In this document: piece by piece, positions 45,505-53,721 of the stretch
Numbering within the stretch: the stretch's first letter is position 1
Layout of the letters: the number at the start of each line of letters is the position of its first letter
From: an uncultured Mailhella sp.
Lineage (GTDB): Bacteria; Desulfobacterota; Desulfovibrionia; Desulfovibrionales; Desulfovibrionaceae
Assembly (NCBI RefSeq): GCF_963931295.1
Contig: NZ_OZ007001.1
Location: 2,435,001-2,499,000, forward strand
Direction: 5' to 3'
DNA length: 64,000 nucleotides
Made by a program: the position numbers and the translations under genes
Notes under the pieces: generated by a model
Database searches by the model: none
What the model was told of the DNA's origin: nothing
What the model saw: the letters and a program-made list of their open reading frames with translations, nothing else

Positions 45505-46614
45505 ATGAGCCATCAGATTTTCACGACCAGATACATGTCTCCGAACTTGTTTTTGCAAGACAGTGATGCGTTGTCGGTATTTGGCTTCAAAACGGGTTTT
45601 CAGGTTATGCGCGACAGATTCGGATACCTGAATGCTTTTTCTGGATGGAAGCTGTATGAACCTGCACTGACTTTTCCGCAGTCTGATTCTACACGGAAAT
45701 TCTCAGACCTTATGGATGAAAGAGCAGCATGCCTTCTTTCCAAAATACGGAAAGAAGGCATGGATATTTACATCTTTCTTTCTGGCGGTGTGGATAGCAC
45801 TGCCATGACCATAGCCATGCTGAAGGCATCTGATGGGGATTTCAGAAATCTCCATGTTGTTTTCAACAGTTCCACAGAAGAAGAGTACCCGGAGTTCGTC
45901 GAATACCTGAAGACCGCCGGGATAGATATGGTTCGTTGCCGGTCAACGGATATCGACGACGTTCAGGAAAGACTGCTGGAAACAGGGTATACCTTGACGG
46001 GATGGGCCGCCGACCAACTCTTCGGGAGCATCATCAATCAGGTATGGCCAGACTGGTATTTCAAGGACTGGCGGGAATGGCTTCTATCGGAAGAAAAGAC
46101 GACCCCTATGGGCAATGCCATAGGACAGTTTGAAGAAGCCTTCAGCCATTACAGGACGCCGGTAAGAACATTCGGAGAGTTCGCATGGTTCATGAACTTC
46201 ACTGCCAAGTATAACGTCGTTGTGAACAGTGACGTTCTCTACTCGGGTAAAGTGACCCATCGCATGATAAGTTTCTATGATACGCCTGAGTTCAACGAGT
46301 GGAGTGTATCCAACTTCGATGTGCTGCATCTGTATCCACAGCATGATACTGTCCATTATAAGATGCCATTGAAGGACTACATCTATGACTTCAATCACGA
46401 CACTGCCTACCGGAACTGTAAGGGAAAGATAGGTTCATGGGGACGGGCTAAGTATCGTGAGAAGGTAAAAGTCCATCCAAGAATTTGCCTCATGGAATCC
46501 CCAGACAAGGCCGTCTTTCGCAGGGAAGATAAGCTTCTCCCCATAGAGAAGGCGCTAGAGGTGGAACGGACTCTCACCCGAAATATTTTACGACTGTACA
46601 GGAAACAGGTATGA
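45505..46614 (+). CDS. Asparagine-synthase-like PP-loop ATPase 3
   Basis: A 369-residue paralogue of the proteins at 39560 and 40684. SGGVDS lies at 93-98, MRDRFGYLNAF at 36-46, LTGWAADQLFGSIINQ matches paralogue 1, and the C-terminal WSVSNFDVLHLYPQHD is kept. It therefore retains both halves of the presumed nucleotide/substrate site. There is no glutaminase domain. Its stop overlaps the start of radical SAM protein 3 (ATGA). No Cys-rich gene lies next to this pair. Confidence 0.8.
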   Translation: MSHQIFTTRYMSPNLFLQDSDALSVFGFKTGFQVMRDRFGYLNAFSGWKLYEPALTFPQSDSTRKFSDLMDERAACLLSKIRKEGMDIYIFLSGGVDSTAMTIAMLKASDGDFRNLHVVFNSSTEEEYPEFVEYLKTAGIDMVRCRSTDIDDVQERLLETGYTLTGWAADQLFGSIINQVWPDWYFKDWREWLLSEEKTTPMGNAIGQFEEAFSHYRTPVRTFGEFAWFMNFTAKYNVVVNSDVLYSGKVTHRMISFYDTPEFNEWSVSNFDVLHLYPQHDTVHYKMPLKDYIYDFNHDTAYRNCKGKIGSWGRAKYREKVKVHPRICLMESPDKAVFRREDKLLPIEKALEVERTLTRNILRLYRKQV

Positions 46615-47654
46615 GAACCTACAAACTTGATTTCGAAGTGGGGTACGGGTGCAACTTCCGCTGCAAGTACTGCTTCGAACGTATGGGTGCCCCCGGCTAT
46701 GCCGACAAGGCCATGACTCCCGAAGTCGCCGACAGGGGAATCCTGTATGTGCGACACGTGCTTGAAAAGCTGCCTGAGGATTCGCGGCTCGCTATATGCT
46801 TCTTCGGAGGAGAACCGCTGCTGTACCCTGATATCATAACCCGTGCGGTGGAAGATCTTCAGACTGAAGCGGTGTTCAATATCGTGACCAACGGGTCACT
46901 CATTCAGCAAAATAGGGACCTGCTGCTCCGGTTGAAAAGTCTTGTTGGGGAACGCCTCCGTATGCGCGTATCGTATGACTATGCTCTTCAGGAGGAATAT
47001 CGACAGCAGGGAAGCTACCAGACCGTGCGTGACAACATCCGCTGGCTGTACGACAATGGCTTTCCGGTATCGACCATCACCACGGTTTCCGAAGATGCGC
47101 TGCCCTGGTTTGATAGGGTCTTTTCGGACTATCTGAAGCTTCGCGGGAAGTGCATGAAGCTTCCCATGAAGGTCAATGTCGTTCGCGGAAACGTTGGCGG
47201 TTCTTTCGATGAAGCTGGGACGAAGACCGCCTTATTCAGAGTCGTGAAATGGCTTGAGAAGCACGATGCTCTGGAGCTTGTACGTTACAACGCAGGCTGT
47301 GGCTATCGTGGGGAACGGTATCCAGGGTGCGTCTTTGGTCGCGCTTATGCTGGAATATACGTCAATGGAGACATCTACCCGGGATACAGCGTCATCCATG
47401 ACGATGAAACCATCAGAAAAGCTATGTATCTCGGCAACGTCAATGAGGAGTTCCCAGTTCTTGATGAAAAACGTGAAGAGCTAATTGAATCCCTGAATCA
47501 CGACATAAGTGGAAAGTGCAGCAGTTGTGTTACTCCCTGCCAGCTTTTACCATGGTCTACTATCAAAACCGGAGTGCAGGAATTCAACGCCATGCCCGAA
47601 GAAAATCATTGTCGTATCCACAAACTGGTGAAGAAGTATCTGCCCCATGAGTGA
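46611..47654 (+). CDS. Radical SAM/SPASM-like protein 3
   Basis: A 347-residue radical SAM protein closely related to protein 2. CxxxCxxC is Cys14, Cys18, Cys21 (GYGCNFRCKYCFER), followed by ICFFGGEPLLYP, VNGDIYPGYS, and C-terminal Cys303, Cys306, Cys310 and Cys334 at the same positions as in protein 2. It is coupled to PP-loop protein 3 upstream and overlaps the transporter gene downstream by 8 bases, so the three form one translational unit. Confidence 0.87.
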   Translation: MRTYKLDFEVGYGCNFRCKYCFERMGAPGYADKAMTPEVADRGILYVRHVLEKLPEDSRLAICFFGGEPLLYPDIITRAVEDLQTEAVFNIVTNGSLIQQNRDLLLRLKSLVGERLRMRVSYDYALQEEYRQQGSYQTVRDNIRWLYDNGFPVSTITTVSEDALPWFDRVFSDYLKLRGKCMKLPMKVNVVRGNVGGSFDEAGTKTALFRVVKWLEKHDALELVRYNAGCGYRGERYPGCVFGRAYAGIYVNGDIYPGYSVIHDDETIRKAMYLGNVNEEFPVLDEKREELIESLNHDISGKCSSCVTPCQLLPWSTIKTGVQEFNAMPEENHCRIHKLVKKYLPHE

Positions 47655-48282
47655 TACCAGAGTTTCCATTCCGTTCACCGTGCTCACGGTGATTCTGTGC
47701 GTGTGCTTCATCACCGACGGCTTCATGGAGATGAAGCTTACCACAATCGCCGGTATTCCTCTCACGGCCGGCTTTCTTATATTCCCCATCACGTACATCG
47801 TGAACGACTGTATCACAGAACTGTACGGATTCAGGAAAGCCGTATTCGTCACCATGCTGACGTTCATCGTCCATCTGTGCGTCGTGTTCCTGCTTCAGGT
47901 CGCCTGCTGGCTTCCCGCGACGGGGACATGGGAAGGGGAGGAACACTTCCAGTTCATATTCGGGCTGGCTCCACGGATAACCATCGCCAGTATTCTGGGT
48001 TTCATCTGTGGATCGACGGCCAATGCCTTCACTATGGATCTGATGAAACGTTGCTTGGAAGGACGGAACTTCAAGCTTCGGGCGTTCCTGTCCACCTGCG
48101 TCGGAGAACCTGTGGACGCCTTCGTGTTCTTCTCCATCGCCTTCACAGGGCTTTTGCCTTTCGCGGAAGTCATGGCCATGGCCTGCGCACAGGCCGTCGG
48201 GAAGATAGTGTACGAGGCCTGCGTATTGCCGGTGACGCACTGTGTGGTGTGCCGCTTACAATGTATGGAACGGATGGACTAG
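47647..48282 (+). CDS. VUT/YhhQ-family transporter (queuosine-precursor type)
   Basis: A 211-residue membrane protein with about six transmembrane segments. FPITYIVNDCITELYGFRKA and FICGSTANAFTMDLMKR, with conserved acidic and Asn residues inside membrane segments, are characteristic of the YhhQ/VUT_1 family. The E. coli member imports queuosine precursors (preQ0/preQ1). Here it overlaps the radical SAM gene by 8 bases. It could supply a 7-deazaguanine or a related small molecule to the PP-loop/radical SAM pair; the substrate is not shown by the sequence. Confidence 0.78.
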   Translation: MSDTRVSIPFTVLTVILCVCFITDGFMEMKLTTIAGIPLTAGFLIFPITYIVNDCITELYGFRKAVFVTMLTFIVHLCVVFLLQVACWLPATGTWEGEEHFQFIFGLAPRITIASILGFICGSTANAFTMDLMKRCLEGRNFKLRAFLSTCVGEPVDAFVFFSIAFTGLLPFAEVMAMACAQAVGKIVYEACVLPVTHCVVCRLQCMERMD

Positions 48283-48293
48283 CTCGTTAGATA

Positions 48294-48566
48294 TTAAAAC
48301 AAGTCGCTGTGTGAGCCTGTACGGGCGAGGACAAGGATCAGCGCCTCCTCACGAATCTGGTAGATCAGGAGCCAGTCAGGTTGGATATGACATTCCCTCA
48401 TTCCTTTGTAATTGCCTGTGAGCGCATGATCACGGTTTGCGGCGGGCAGCGCCTCTCTGTTGGCCAGCATGGTGATTATGGAGGCCAGAAGCTGCGGGTC
48501 GCAGCCTCTTCTGAGGACTCTTTTGTAGTCCTTTTTGAACTGGCTGTGGTAGACAATGTTAAGCAT
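48294..48566 (-). CDS. yafQ: YafQ-family mRNA interferase toxin
   Basis: A 90-residue RelE-superfamily toxin: VYHSQFKKDYKRVLRRG at the start, LTGNYKGMRECHIQPDWLLI in the middle, and VLARTGSHSDLF at the end, carrying the catalytic His and C-terminal Phe expected of YafQ, a ribosome-dependent mRNA endonuclease. It overlaps the antitoxin gene by 8 bases. It is on the strand opposite to the fibre genes and probably stabilises the prophage. Confidence 0.9.
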   Translation of the reverse strand: MLNIVYHSQFKKDYKRVLRRGCDPQLLASIITMLANREALPAANRDHALTGNYKGMRECHIQPDWLLIYQIREEALILVLARTGSHSDLF

Positions 48567-48825
48567 TCAAGTCATCCATTAGGCTTTCAACATTGTTGAA
48601 AGGCCCATGAAGGTTCCTGTCATTGGCAATGTCGTCCATGACTTCCCGTGTCAGCTTGCCCGAGGCAGGCAGCGTTACAGGGAACGGAAAGCCGTTTTGG
48701 CGAATGGCTTGACGAAGGAAAACGTTGATGGCCGTCGTCATATCCATGCCAAGCTCACTGAATATCTGCTGCGCCTGGAATTTCACCTCTTTGTCCGTAC
48801 GGATGGTCATGGTTGTCGTAGACAT
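48559..48825 (-). CDS. dinJ: DinJ/RelB-family antitoxin
   Basis: An 88-residue antitoxin with an N-terminal ribbon-helix-helix (TMTIRTDKEVKFQAQQIFSE, then LGMDMTTAINVFLRQAIRQN), which also autoregulates the operon, and a C-terminal toxin-wrapping tail. It lies upstream of yafQ. GGAGGAGAA stands before the ATG. Confidence 0.9.
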   Translation of the reverse strand: MSTTTMTIRTDKEVKFQAQQIFSELGMDMTTAINVFLRQAIRQNGFPFPVTLPASGKLTREVMDDIANDRNLHGPFNNVESLMDDLNA

Positions 48826-48859
48826 GTTCTCCTCCTTTTTCTAAAAAATAAACATTTTT

Positions 48860-49846
48860 ATGGCTACTGTAAATACAAAAGTATGCATTCTGTCTTCATA
48901 TAGAAAGCGCCCTATTTCCGTAGGTCTATCCATCGCAGCCTCATGGGCGTGGGGAACTTCGCTTATTGTGGGCATGCAGATAGCGCAGCAGAAAGGACTC
49001 GGCGCATGGTGCATCTGGGCGCTGGCCAACACGCTGACACTGGCCTTCTTCGGCCTGCTTGCCCGTCGCGGCCTTCTTGGACGTCGTGTCTTCAACCGTC
49101 CCTGGATAAAGGTCATGGCCCTTCTCATCCAATGCTTCTGCCTTGTCATACAGATGAACATCATCTTTGTGGTGCTCAAGGACATGGGTGTTTCGGAAAA
49201 CGGCGCCTATCTTTCCGCCGTGGCCGTGGGATGGGGGTTCACCCTGGCCATGTACCGGCACGGGCTTTCCACATCCATATGGACGGACTGCTGGCAGTGG
49301 GGCATGACCATGCTGGCCATTGTCGTCATCATCGGCATGGGGCTGTGGCAGGATGTTCCGCGCATCGCGTTTCCTGAAAGTTCCTCCGGTGACATTCTCT
49401 GGGGAGTATGGAGCGCGTGCATCCTGCTTTCGGGGCCGATAGGCGACGTGCAGCACTGGCAGCGGGCAGAGCTCACAGGACACGGCACGGCGTTCTACTG
49501 GGGGAGCTTCTTCTTCGGGCTGTACATGCTGCTTGTTCTGGTCATGGCCCGGTTCCAGTTCACCACGGGCATGAACATCGTTCTGCTTCTCGCCGTGCTC
49601 TGCGTGACAAGCTCCACCATAGATTCCATTGCCGTGGCTATGCACGAAATCAGCGACAGGAAGGTCGGAACCGTTGTCGCGCTTCTGATCTGCTCTTTCT
49701 GGGGCGTGTTCGCCCATGTCGGCATCATCGAGCTGTGGAGCAGGGCGGGCGTGTTCCGCGTGGCGTTCGCGCTGCTGATTCTCGGTACGGCTGTTTCGGT
49801 CGTGAAAAAGGAGGGGGCGGCATGGCATACCTCAAAAACGTACTGA
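48860..49846 (+). CDS. Symporter-like polytopic membrane protein
   Basis: A 328-residue protein with about ten hydrophobic segments. The first segment, SWAWGTSLIVGMQIAQQKG, recalls the start of sodium:solute symporters (SSS family), though the protein is shorter than the usual 480 or more residues. No clear ribosome site precedes the ATG, so the exact start is uncertain. Its end overlaps the next phage gene by 25 bases. Its GC content resembles the fibre and PP-loop genes, so it probably belongs to the phage cargo. Confidence 0.6.
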   Translation: MATVNTKVCILSSYRKRPISVGLSIAASWAWGTSLIVGMQIAQQKGLGAWCIWALANTLTLAFFGLLARRGLLGRRVFNRPWIKVMALLIQCFCLVIQMNIIFVVLKDMGVSENGAYLSAVAVGWGFTLAMYRHGLSTSIWTDCWQWGMTMLAIVVIIGMGLWQDVPRIAFPESSSGDILWGVWSACILLSGPIGDVQHWQRAELTGHGTAFYWGSFFFGLYMLLVLVMARFQFTTGMNIVLLLAVLCVTSSTIDSIAVAMHEISDRKVGTVVALLICSFWGVFAHVGIIELWSRAGVFRVAFALLILGTAVSVVKKEGAAWHTSKTY

Positions 49847-50061
49847 TTGGCGTGGACCAGCTTCTGAACACCTTGTTTCGTGGATGGCCTGATGAAACGC
49901 TCTCTTCCCGCTGCTGGCGCTGGCACAAAGACGGCGTGCGGCACTGGCCACGTAGGCTGGTAGACACTCTGTTCTTCTGGGAAAAGGAGCATTGCCGGGA
50001 AAGCTATGAAAGTGAACAACTCCGAAGACAGATGCCGCCGGAGCTTAGAGCGGAGCTCTGA
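49822..50061 (+). CDS. Conserved small phage protein (lysis-region type)
   Basis: A 79-residue protein, MAYLKNVLIGVDQLLNTLFR at the start and then GWPDETLSSRCWRW with CRESYESEQLRRQMPPELR at the end. I recognise this pattern from many prophages, where it sits near fibre or lysis genes without a known function. AAAGGAGG lies upstream of the ATG at 49822. The longer frame from 49408 is antisense-like noise over the membrane protein gene. Confidence 0.75.
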   Translation: MAYLKNVLIGVDQLLNTLFRGWPDETLSSRCWRWHKDGVRHWPRRLVDTLFFWEKEHCRESYESEQLRRQMPPELRAEL

Positions 50062-50070
50062 TTTTTATCC

Positions 50071-50118
50071 AACGCGCCGTAAGGCCAAGACATGGAGGGC
50101 TGGGCCTTACGGCGCGTT
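50071..50118. terminator. Perfect 16-bp inverted repeat containing dispersed-repeat copy 3
   Basis: Arms 50071-50086 and 50103-50118 are perfectly complementary with a 16-base loop. It lies between convergent genes (phage protein plus, Fic minus) and can act as a bidirectional terminator. The left arm carries the CCAACGCGCCGTAA sequence also found near 22245 and 28020. Confidence 0.7.
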
Positions 50119-50162
50119 CTTGGCAAGGTTGATTTTCAGTACATTGGGAATTGAGCGGAACG

Positions 50163-50714
50163 TTAAACGGAACTTTCTTTTTTGTAGCCCTCGTAAAAAT
50201 AGGACTGCTCAATGCCTTTGAAGATGACTTCCCTGTCGTCGATTCTGTCGGTCAGATTCGGCTGGAGAAGAGCACGGAGTTCCAGGTCGTTGATGGGGCT
50301 TCGTTCCATGGCCTGAATGTAGAGCGTCTTGTCCACGTTCTGCCAGTTCACCACCTGCCTGAGATGCTTTTTCAGCATCATGTCGAGCCAGATGCGTGCG
50401 GCGCGACCGTTCCCTTCCATGAAGGGATGGGCGACGTTCATTTCCACATATTTGGCGATGATCTCCTCAAAGGTGCCCTCCGGCATCTTTTCTATGGCTT
50501 CAAGCGCCGCCTTGAGGTATAGGCTGTTTGCAAAACGGAAATTCCCCTTGGAGATGTTCACTTCCCGGATCTGCCCGGCTAAGTCGTAAAGGCCGCCGAA
50601 AAGATACTCATGTATCTGCTGAAGGCCTTTTGTTGTACCTACTTCCATTCGGTCGATGTCACCGGATTCAAAGAGATGCTGAGCATTTTGAAGGCTTACT
50701 TCATCGATTTTCAC
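50163..50714 (-). CDS. Fic-domain protein (AMP transferase)
   Basis: A 183-residue Fic protein with the full catalytic motif HPFMEGNGR at 96-104 and the flap [17 protein letters not shown]. Fic enzymes transfer AMP or related groups from nucleotides to target proteins. No inhibitory (S/T)xxxE(G/N) helix gene is obvious next to it, and none is clear within it. The start is a GTG. It may serve host takeover, prophage maintenance or defence. Confidence 0.9.
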   Translation of the reverse strand: MKIDEVSLQNAQHLFESGDIDRMEVGTTKGLQQIHEYLFGGLYDLAGQIREVNISKGNFRFANSLYLKAALEAIEKMPEGTFEEIIAKYVEMNVAHPFMEGNGRAARIWLDMMLKKHLRQVVNWQNVDKTLYIQAMERSPINDLELRALLQPNLTDRIDDREVIFKGIEQSYFYEGYKKESSV

Positions 50715-50899
50715 CAGTTGCCCCTTTGATTTCTACGAATTCCTGTCCGTTCCTGTTGTCTGCAAGGTGAAGAATAGCAACATGGTAGGATTTTTCAAAT
50801 ACGTTTCGTGATAGTTTTGTATATCTAAAAATATTTTAATATATATTAATATAGCTAAAACAAAAAGTCGGTAACCGTACAGGCAACCGCCCTTTTGTT

Positions 50900-51265
50900 T
50901 TAGTATTCTTCTGGGAGAAGCATGGTGTAATGCTTGATGTCCTTTTCAGAGGCGTCGTCTTGGATAATCCACACCTTCAGTGGATTTTCCGTCCCAAGAA
51001 AGTACACGCCCATCACCATGCCTGATTCGCTTTCTAGGGCTCTCTTGTTTGCAGCAAGGTCACTGTCCTCAAGTTCGCCGTAGTTGCCGTCGGAAAATTT
51101 CCGAAAAGCGTCTATGGCGTCATCCAGTGCCTGCAAATCCCTTTTTCTGATCTCATCAAAAACGCCACAGGTAATTCTGTCGTGGTGCACAGGCACTTTT
51201 ATCCTCCTGTAGTTGTCAAGTATCTGCATTGTGTATTGTTCAATCTTCGGTGAATTTATACTCAC
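50900..51265 (-). CDS. Phage protein of unknown function
   Basis: A 121-residue acidic protein with no known domain. It has helical N-terminal segments, the stretch ITCGVFDEIRKRDLQALDDA, and a C-terminal beta part (GMVMGVYFLGTENPLKVWII). It overlaps the preceding small membrane protein gene by four bases and is last in a three-gene minus-strand run starting with the RNA ligase. Confidence 0.6.
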   Translation of the reverse strand: MSINSPKIEQYTMQILDNYRRIKVPVHHDRITCGVFDEIRKRDLQALDDAIDAFRKFSDGNYGELEDSDLAANKRALESESGMVMGVYFLGTENPLKVWIIQDDASEKDIKHYTMLLPEEY

Positions 51266-51462
51266 CAGAGATTTTTATCACTCGTGTAAAAATCTACAAA
51301 GGCATGAATTTCCTCGTGCAGATACCAGTATAGACCGAAAGACACGACTGTGATAAGTATCACTGTTCCGAGAAGTACATGAACGCAAAAGCATACCGGC
51401 AATACTATGCCTATGAGAAGGCCAAGCGCAACCGCTCCCATAGTATCTTTCAGAAATGCCAT
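51262..51462 (-). CDS. Small two-segment membrane protein
   Basis: A 66-residue protein with two hydrophobic segments (ALGLLIGIVLPVCFCVHVLL and ILITVVSFGLYWYL) and a polar C-terminus. It starts two bases after the RNA-ligase stop and overlaps the next start by four bases. A holin-like or other membrane role is possible but unsupported. Confidence 0.6.
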   Translation of the reverse strand: MAFLKDTMGAVALGLLIGIVLPVCFCVHVLLGTVILITVVSFGLYWYLHEEIHAFVDFYTSDKNLW

Positions 51463-51464
51463 GT

Positions 51465-52436
51465 TTAACCAACCTTGTTTTGTACAGTACAGAACAGCAA
51501 GTAACCTTCAGAGCCTATATTCTTAATCTGCCGACATACGCCGTTGTCGGCCTGAGCCACCTCCGGGTAATCCTTCACGAAGTCCTTCCAGGCATCGTCT
51601 ACAAACTCGGACAGATACTTTCCGATGTCCTTTTTGCTCTCGGGCTTGCCCAACTTGGAAAACACCGAGTACATGCGGGACTCATTGCAGTACTCCCTGA
51701 ACTTTCCCTTCATAGTTTTGATAAGCTTTATTTCGTCCGTCTCATAGTTTCCGAGGGCTGAGGGCTTGCCAGCGTTTTCTACGAATTCAGTGCTTTTGTT
51801 TTTGAAACGAAGATTCCACTCTGCAGTTACGGGCTCTTCCAGCCAAGGCTGAATAACCACGCCTTCCATGGTATCACGATGCTTTTCGTCGTAGAAAGTG
51901 GTAATGCCGTTGTTGGGCATGCGGCAGGCATCATCGAAGCTTTTGAAGATGCCCAGTACCGGCACAACATATTTGCGCAGGCCAAGGAATTCCATGAAGG
52001 TCTGAAATTCACGGAACGCCATGCTGCGAGCCTTTCCGTCATCCGTAACAATGCTCATGCCGAAAAACCTGAACATGTATTTGTTGCCATAGTAAATACG
52101 GTTCATGATTTTCGGCCCGAAATACTCACCGTGAATAGTGAACTGGATCCCCGGCATGTTTCCTGCCTTCACACTGGTAACAAGCTCAATAAAGTCCCCG
52201 AACTCCTGCATGACGGATGCCTCTACATTGTAGAACGAAGCGCCTTTCCCGAGTATAGAGTTTCTTTTGGAAATGCTTCAGTTTCCTTCCTTGTCGAAAT
52301 TCAGGGCAATGTTCGTACCGTCGATTTTCTCGGTTACAACCCAGTAGTTTATTTCTTTTGCCCTGAGAAAATCTTTTGCTTCCAGCCTTTTTGCGGTTTC
52401 CAAGTTTTCGATGTCCTTGAATTTGACGAACTGCAT
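51465..52436 (-). pseudogene. Phage RNA ligase (Rnl2-like) interrupted by an in-frame TGA
   Basis: From the ATG at 52436, behind a strong AAAGGAGG site, the frame encodes the nucleotidyltransferase motif I EKIDGTN with the adenylated Lys37, then hits TGA at 52278-52280 (codon 53). It continues in the same frame without further stops for 270 codons, including SKRNSILGKG, the motif-III-like IHGEYFGPKI and the motif-IV-like MEGVVIQPW. Re-initiation at the ATG at 52211 would lack the catalytic Lys. It is either a nonsense mutation or a readthrough site. Intact relatives repair or circularise RNA during phage infection. Confidence 0.8.
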
Positions 52437-52465
52437 GACGTCCTCCTTTTTACGGATATTGCGTT

Positions 52466-52522
52466 CCTGCGACCCGACATTTAGGTCGCAGGCAACAAAA
52501 AACCCGGAGGATATGCTCCGGG
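52466..52522 (-). terminator. Tandem hairpins upstream of the RNA ligase gene
   Basis: Two stems lie in a row: 52503-52509 with 52516-52522, followed on the minus strand by a T6 run, and a 9-bp stem 52466-52474 with 52484-52492, about 30 bases before the ligase start. This reads as a terminator or an attenuating leader. Confidence 0.6.
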
Positions 52523-52597
52523 TGACAAGTCTCAGTCTTATAACGAAGATTTATTTATTTTTTGTTGTGTACTGCATTGCGTGAAACAAGGACGCAA

Positions 52598-52612
52598 TAT
52601 TTGAATAATCAT
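52598..52612 (+). promoter_or_regulatory. Phage promoter-like motif, copy 1
   Basis: TATTTGAATAATCAT lies 29 bases before the ATG at 52641. An almost identical motif, TATTTGAATAACCAT, is at 53035-53049, 28 bases before the next gene's ATG. The constant distance suggests a shared phage promoter element. Confidence 0.5.
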
Positions 52613-52640
52613 TTTGGAAAACTTTCTACAGAGGAAGACT

Positions 52641-53003
52641 ATGTCCATCTTTCATGTGGAACCTATGAAGGGACGCGAGCATGTCATGCTCGCCTTTGCC
52701 GGAAAGGATAACCCCATTGAACTTCACTTTATGGAGGACGGTCGGGACTTCGATTGTTCTGCGGCCAGCTCTATACGTGTGAAGATTGGTGAAACGGTTA
52801 TCGACTCTGAAATTGACGAAGATGCCTTTGATCGTACGGAAGATAATATCGGACACGTTGATCTGCTTATCAGCAACTATCCCGACATTACTCCTAAGGC
52901 GTACAACATGGCATGTGAAGTAGAGTTTCCCGAAGGTGAAGACCCTGGCAAAACCATCTATTTCGGTACGCTGCGCCTTATCGTGCAGAAGCCAGCTATG
53001 TAA
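52641..53003 (+). CDS. Phage structural-type protein of unknown function
   Basis: A 120-residue acidic protein, predicted mostly beta (SIFHVEPMKGREHVMLAFAG; AKDNPIELHF-like strand; TIYFGTLRLIVQKPAM). It resembles small head or tail accessory domains in composition, but I recognise no family. The ATG at 52641 with GAGGAAG upstream is preferred to the earlier frame start at 52614. Confidence 0.65.
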   Translation: MSIFHVEPMKGREHVMLAFAGKDNPIELHFMEDGRDFDCSAASSIRVKIGETVIDSEIDEDAFDRTEDNIGHVDLLISNYPDITPKAYNMACEVEFPEGEDPGKTIYFGTLRLIVQKPAM

Positions 53004-53034
53004 CTTGTTGGATCAGTGCCCAATATTTACGTGG

Positions 53035-53049
53035 TATTTGAATAACCAT
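53035..53049 (+). promoter_or_regulatory. Phage promoter-like motif, copy 2
   Basis: TATTTGAATAACCAT, one base different from the motif at 52598-52612, 28 bases upstream of the 53077 start codon. Confidence 0.5.
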
Positions 53050-53076
53050 CAAACACATCTTATAAGGTGACTTTTC

Positions 53077-53721
53077 ATGGATAAACTTGCTCAGATTCGC
53101 GATTCTGAAGTTCGCGGTGTTCTTGCTGCCTTTGTGGACAACGGCCTCATCAAGTGTGCTTCTCGCGAAGATTTCGATAATCTCGCCGAAGCCGTGTCTG
53201 CCAACGTCGGTTATGACTACGATATCAACACGATTGCTGATGTGACCGATGCACTGCTCAGCGACGACAATGTTAAGACTGCTGGTGAGCAGGATGATGA
53301 AGGTGCCGACGAAGGCATCGCTGACTGCATGAGCGCCATCGGCGAACTCTACATGAGAAAAACTGCAGGCGAAATCGACGACATCACCTTTGAGGAAGCT
53401 GCCGACGACCTGCTGAAGGAAGCAGGAGTTGTTGATACCCTCATGAAGCGCATCCGTCCTTCCCGTAGCGCCCGCGCAAAGAAGTATCTCAAGAATAAGT
53501 TCAAGAATGGAAGCAAAGCTCGCAATGCCGCGCTGATCGGCGGCGGAGCTCTGCTTGCTCTTGGCGGACGCAAGGCCGCTCCCTATGTGGGTAGAGCCGC
53601 TCGCGCTGCTGGTTCCAAGGCTGCGCCGTATGCCTCCAAGGCAGTGTCCAAGGCCAAAAGCCTCGGCGTGAACGGCGCGGGTACCATCCGTAGCACTCTC
53701 AAGAAGCTCCGTGGTGCCTAA
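53077..53721 (+). CDS. Phage virion-associated protein of unknown function
   Basis: A 214-residue two-part protein. The first half is acidic and helical (DKLAQIRDSEVRGVLAAFVD; EQDDEGADEGIADCMS). The second is very basic and Ala/Gly/Lys-rich with a short hydrophobic segment (AALIGGGALLALGG). Such a layout suits an internal head or DNA-ejection protein; this is inference. TAAGGTGA precedes the ATG. Confidence 0.65.
   Translation: MDKLAQIRDSEVRGVLAAFVDNGLIKCASREDFDNLAEAVSANVGYDYDINTIADVTDALLSDDNVKTAGEQDDEGADEGIADCMSAIGELYMRKTAGEIDDITFEEAADDLLKEAGVVDTLMKRIRPSRSARAKKYLKNKFKNGSKARNAALIGGGALLALGGRKAAPYVGRAARAAGSKAAPYASKAVSKAKSLGVNGAGTIRSTLKKLRGA

Noticed and set aside
45505..47654. Direct naming as QueC and QueE
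   Set aside because: The proteins are about 140 and 120 residues longer than those families and the radical SAM protein has an extra C-terminal Cys cluster. I keep the preQ0 link only as a hypothesis from the transporter.
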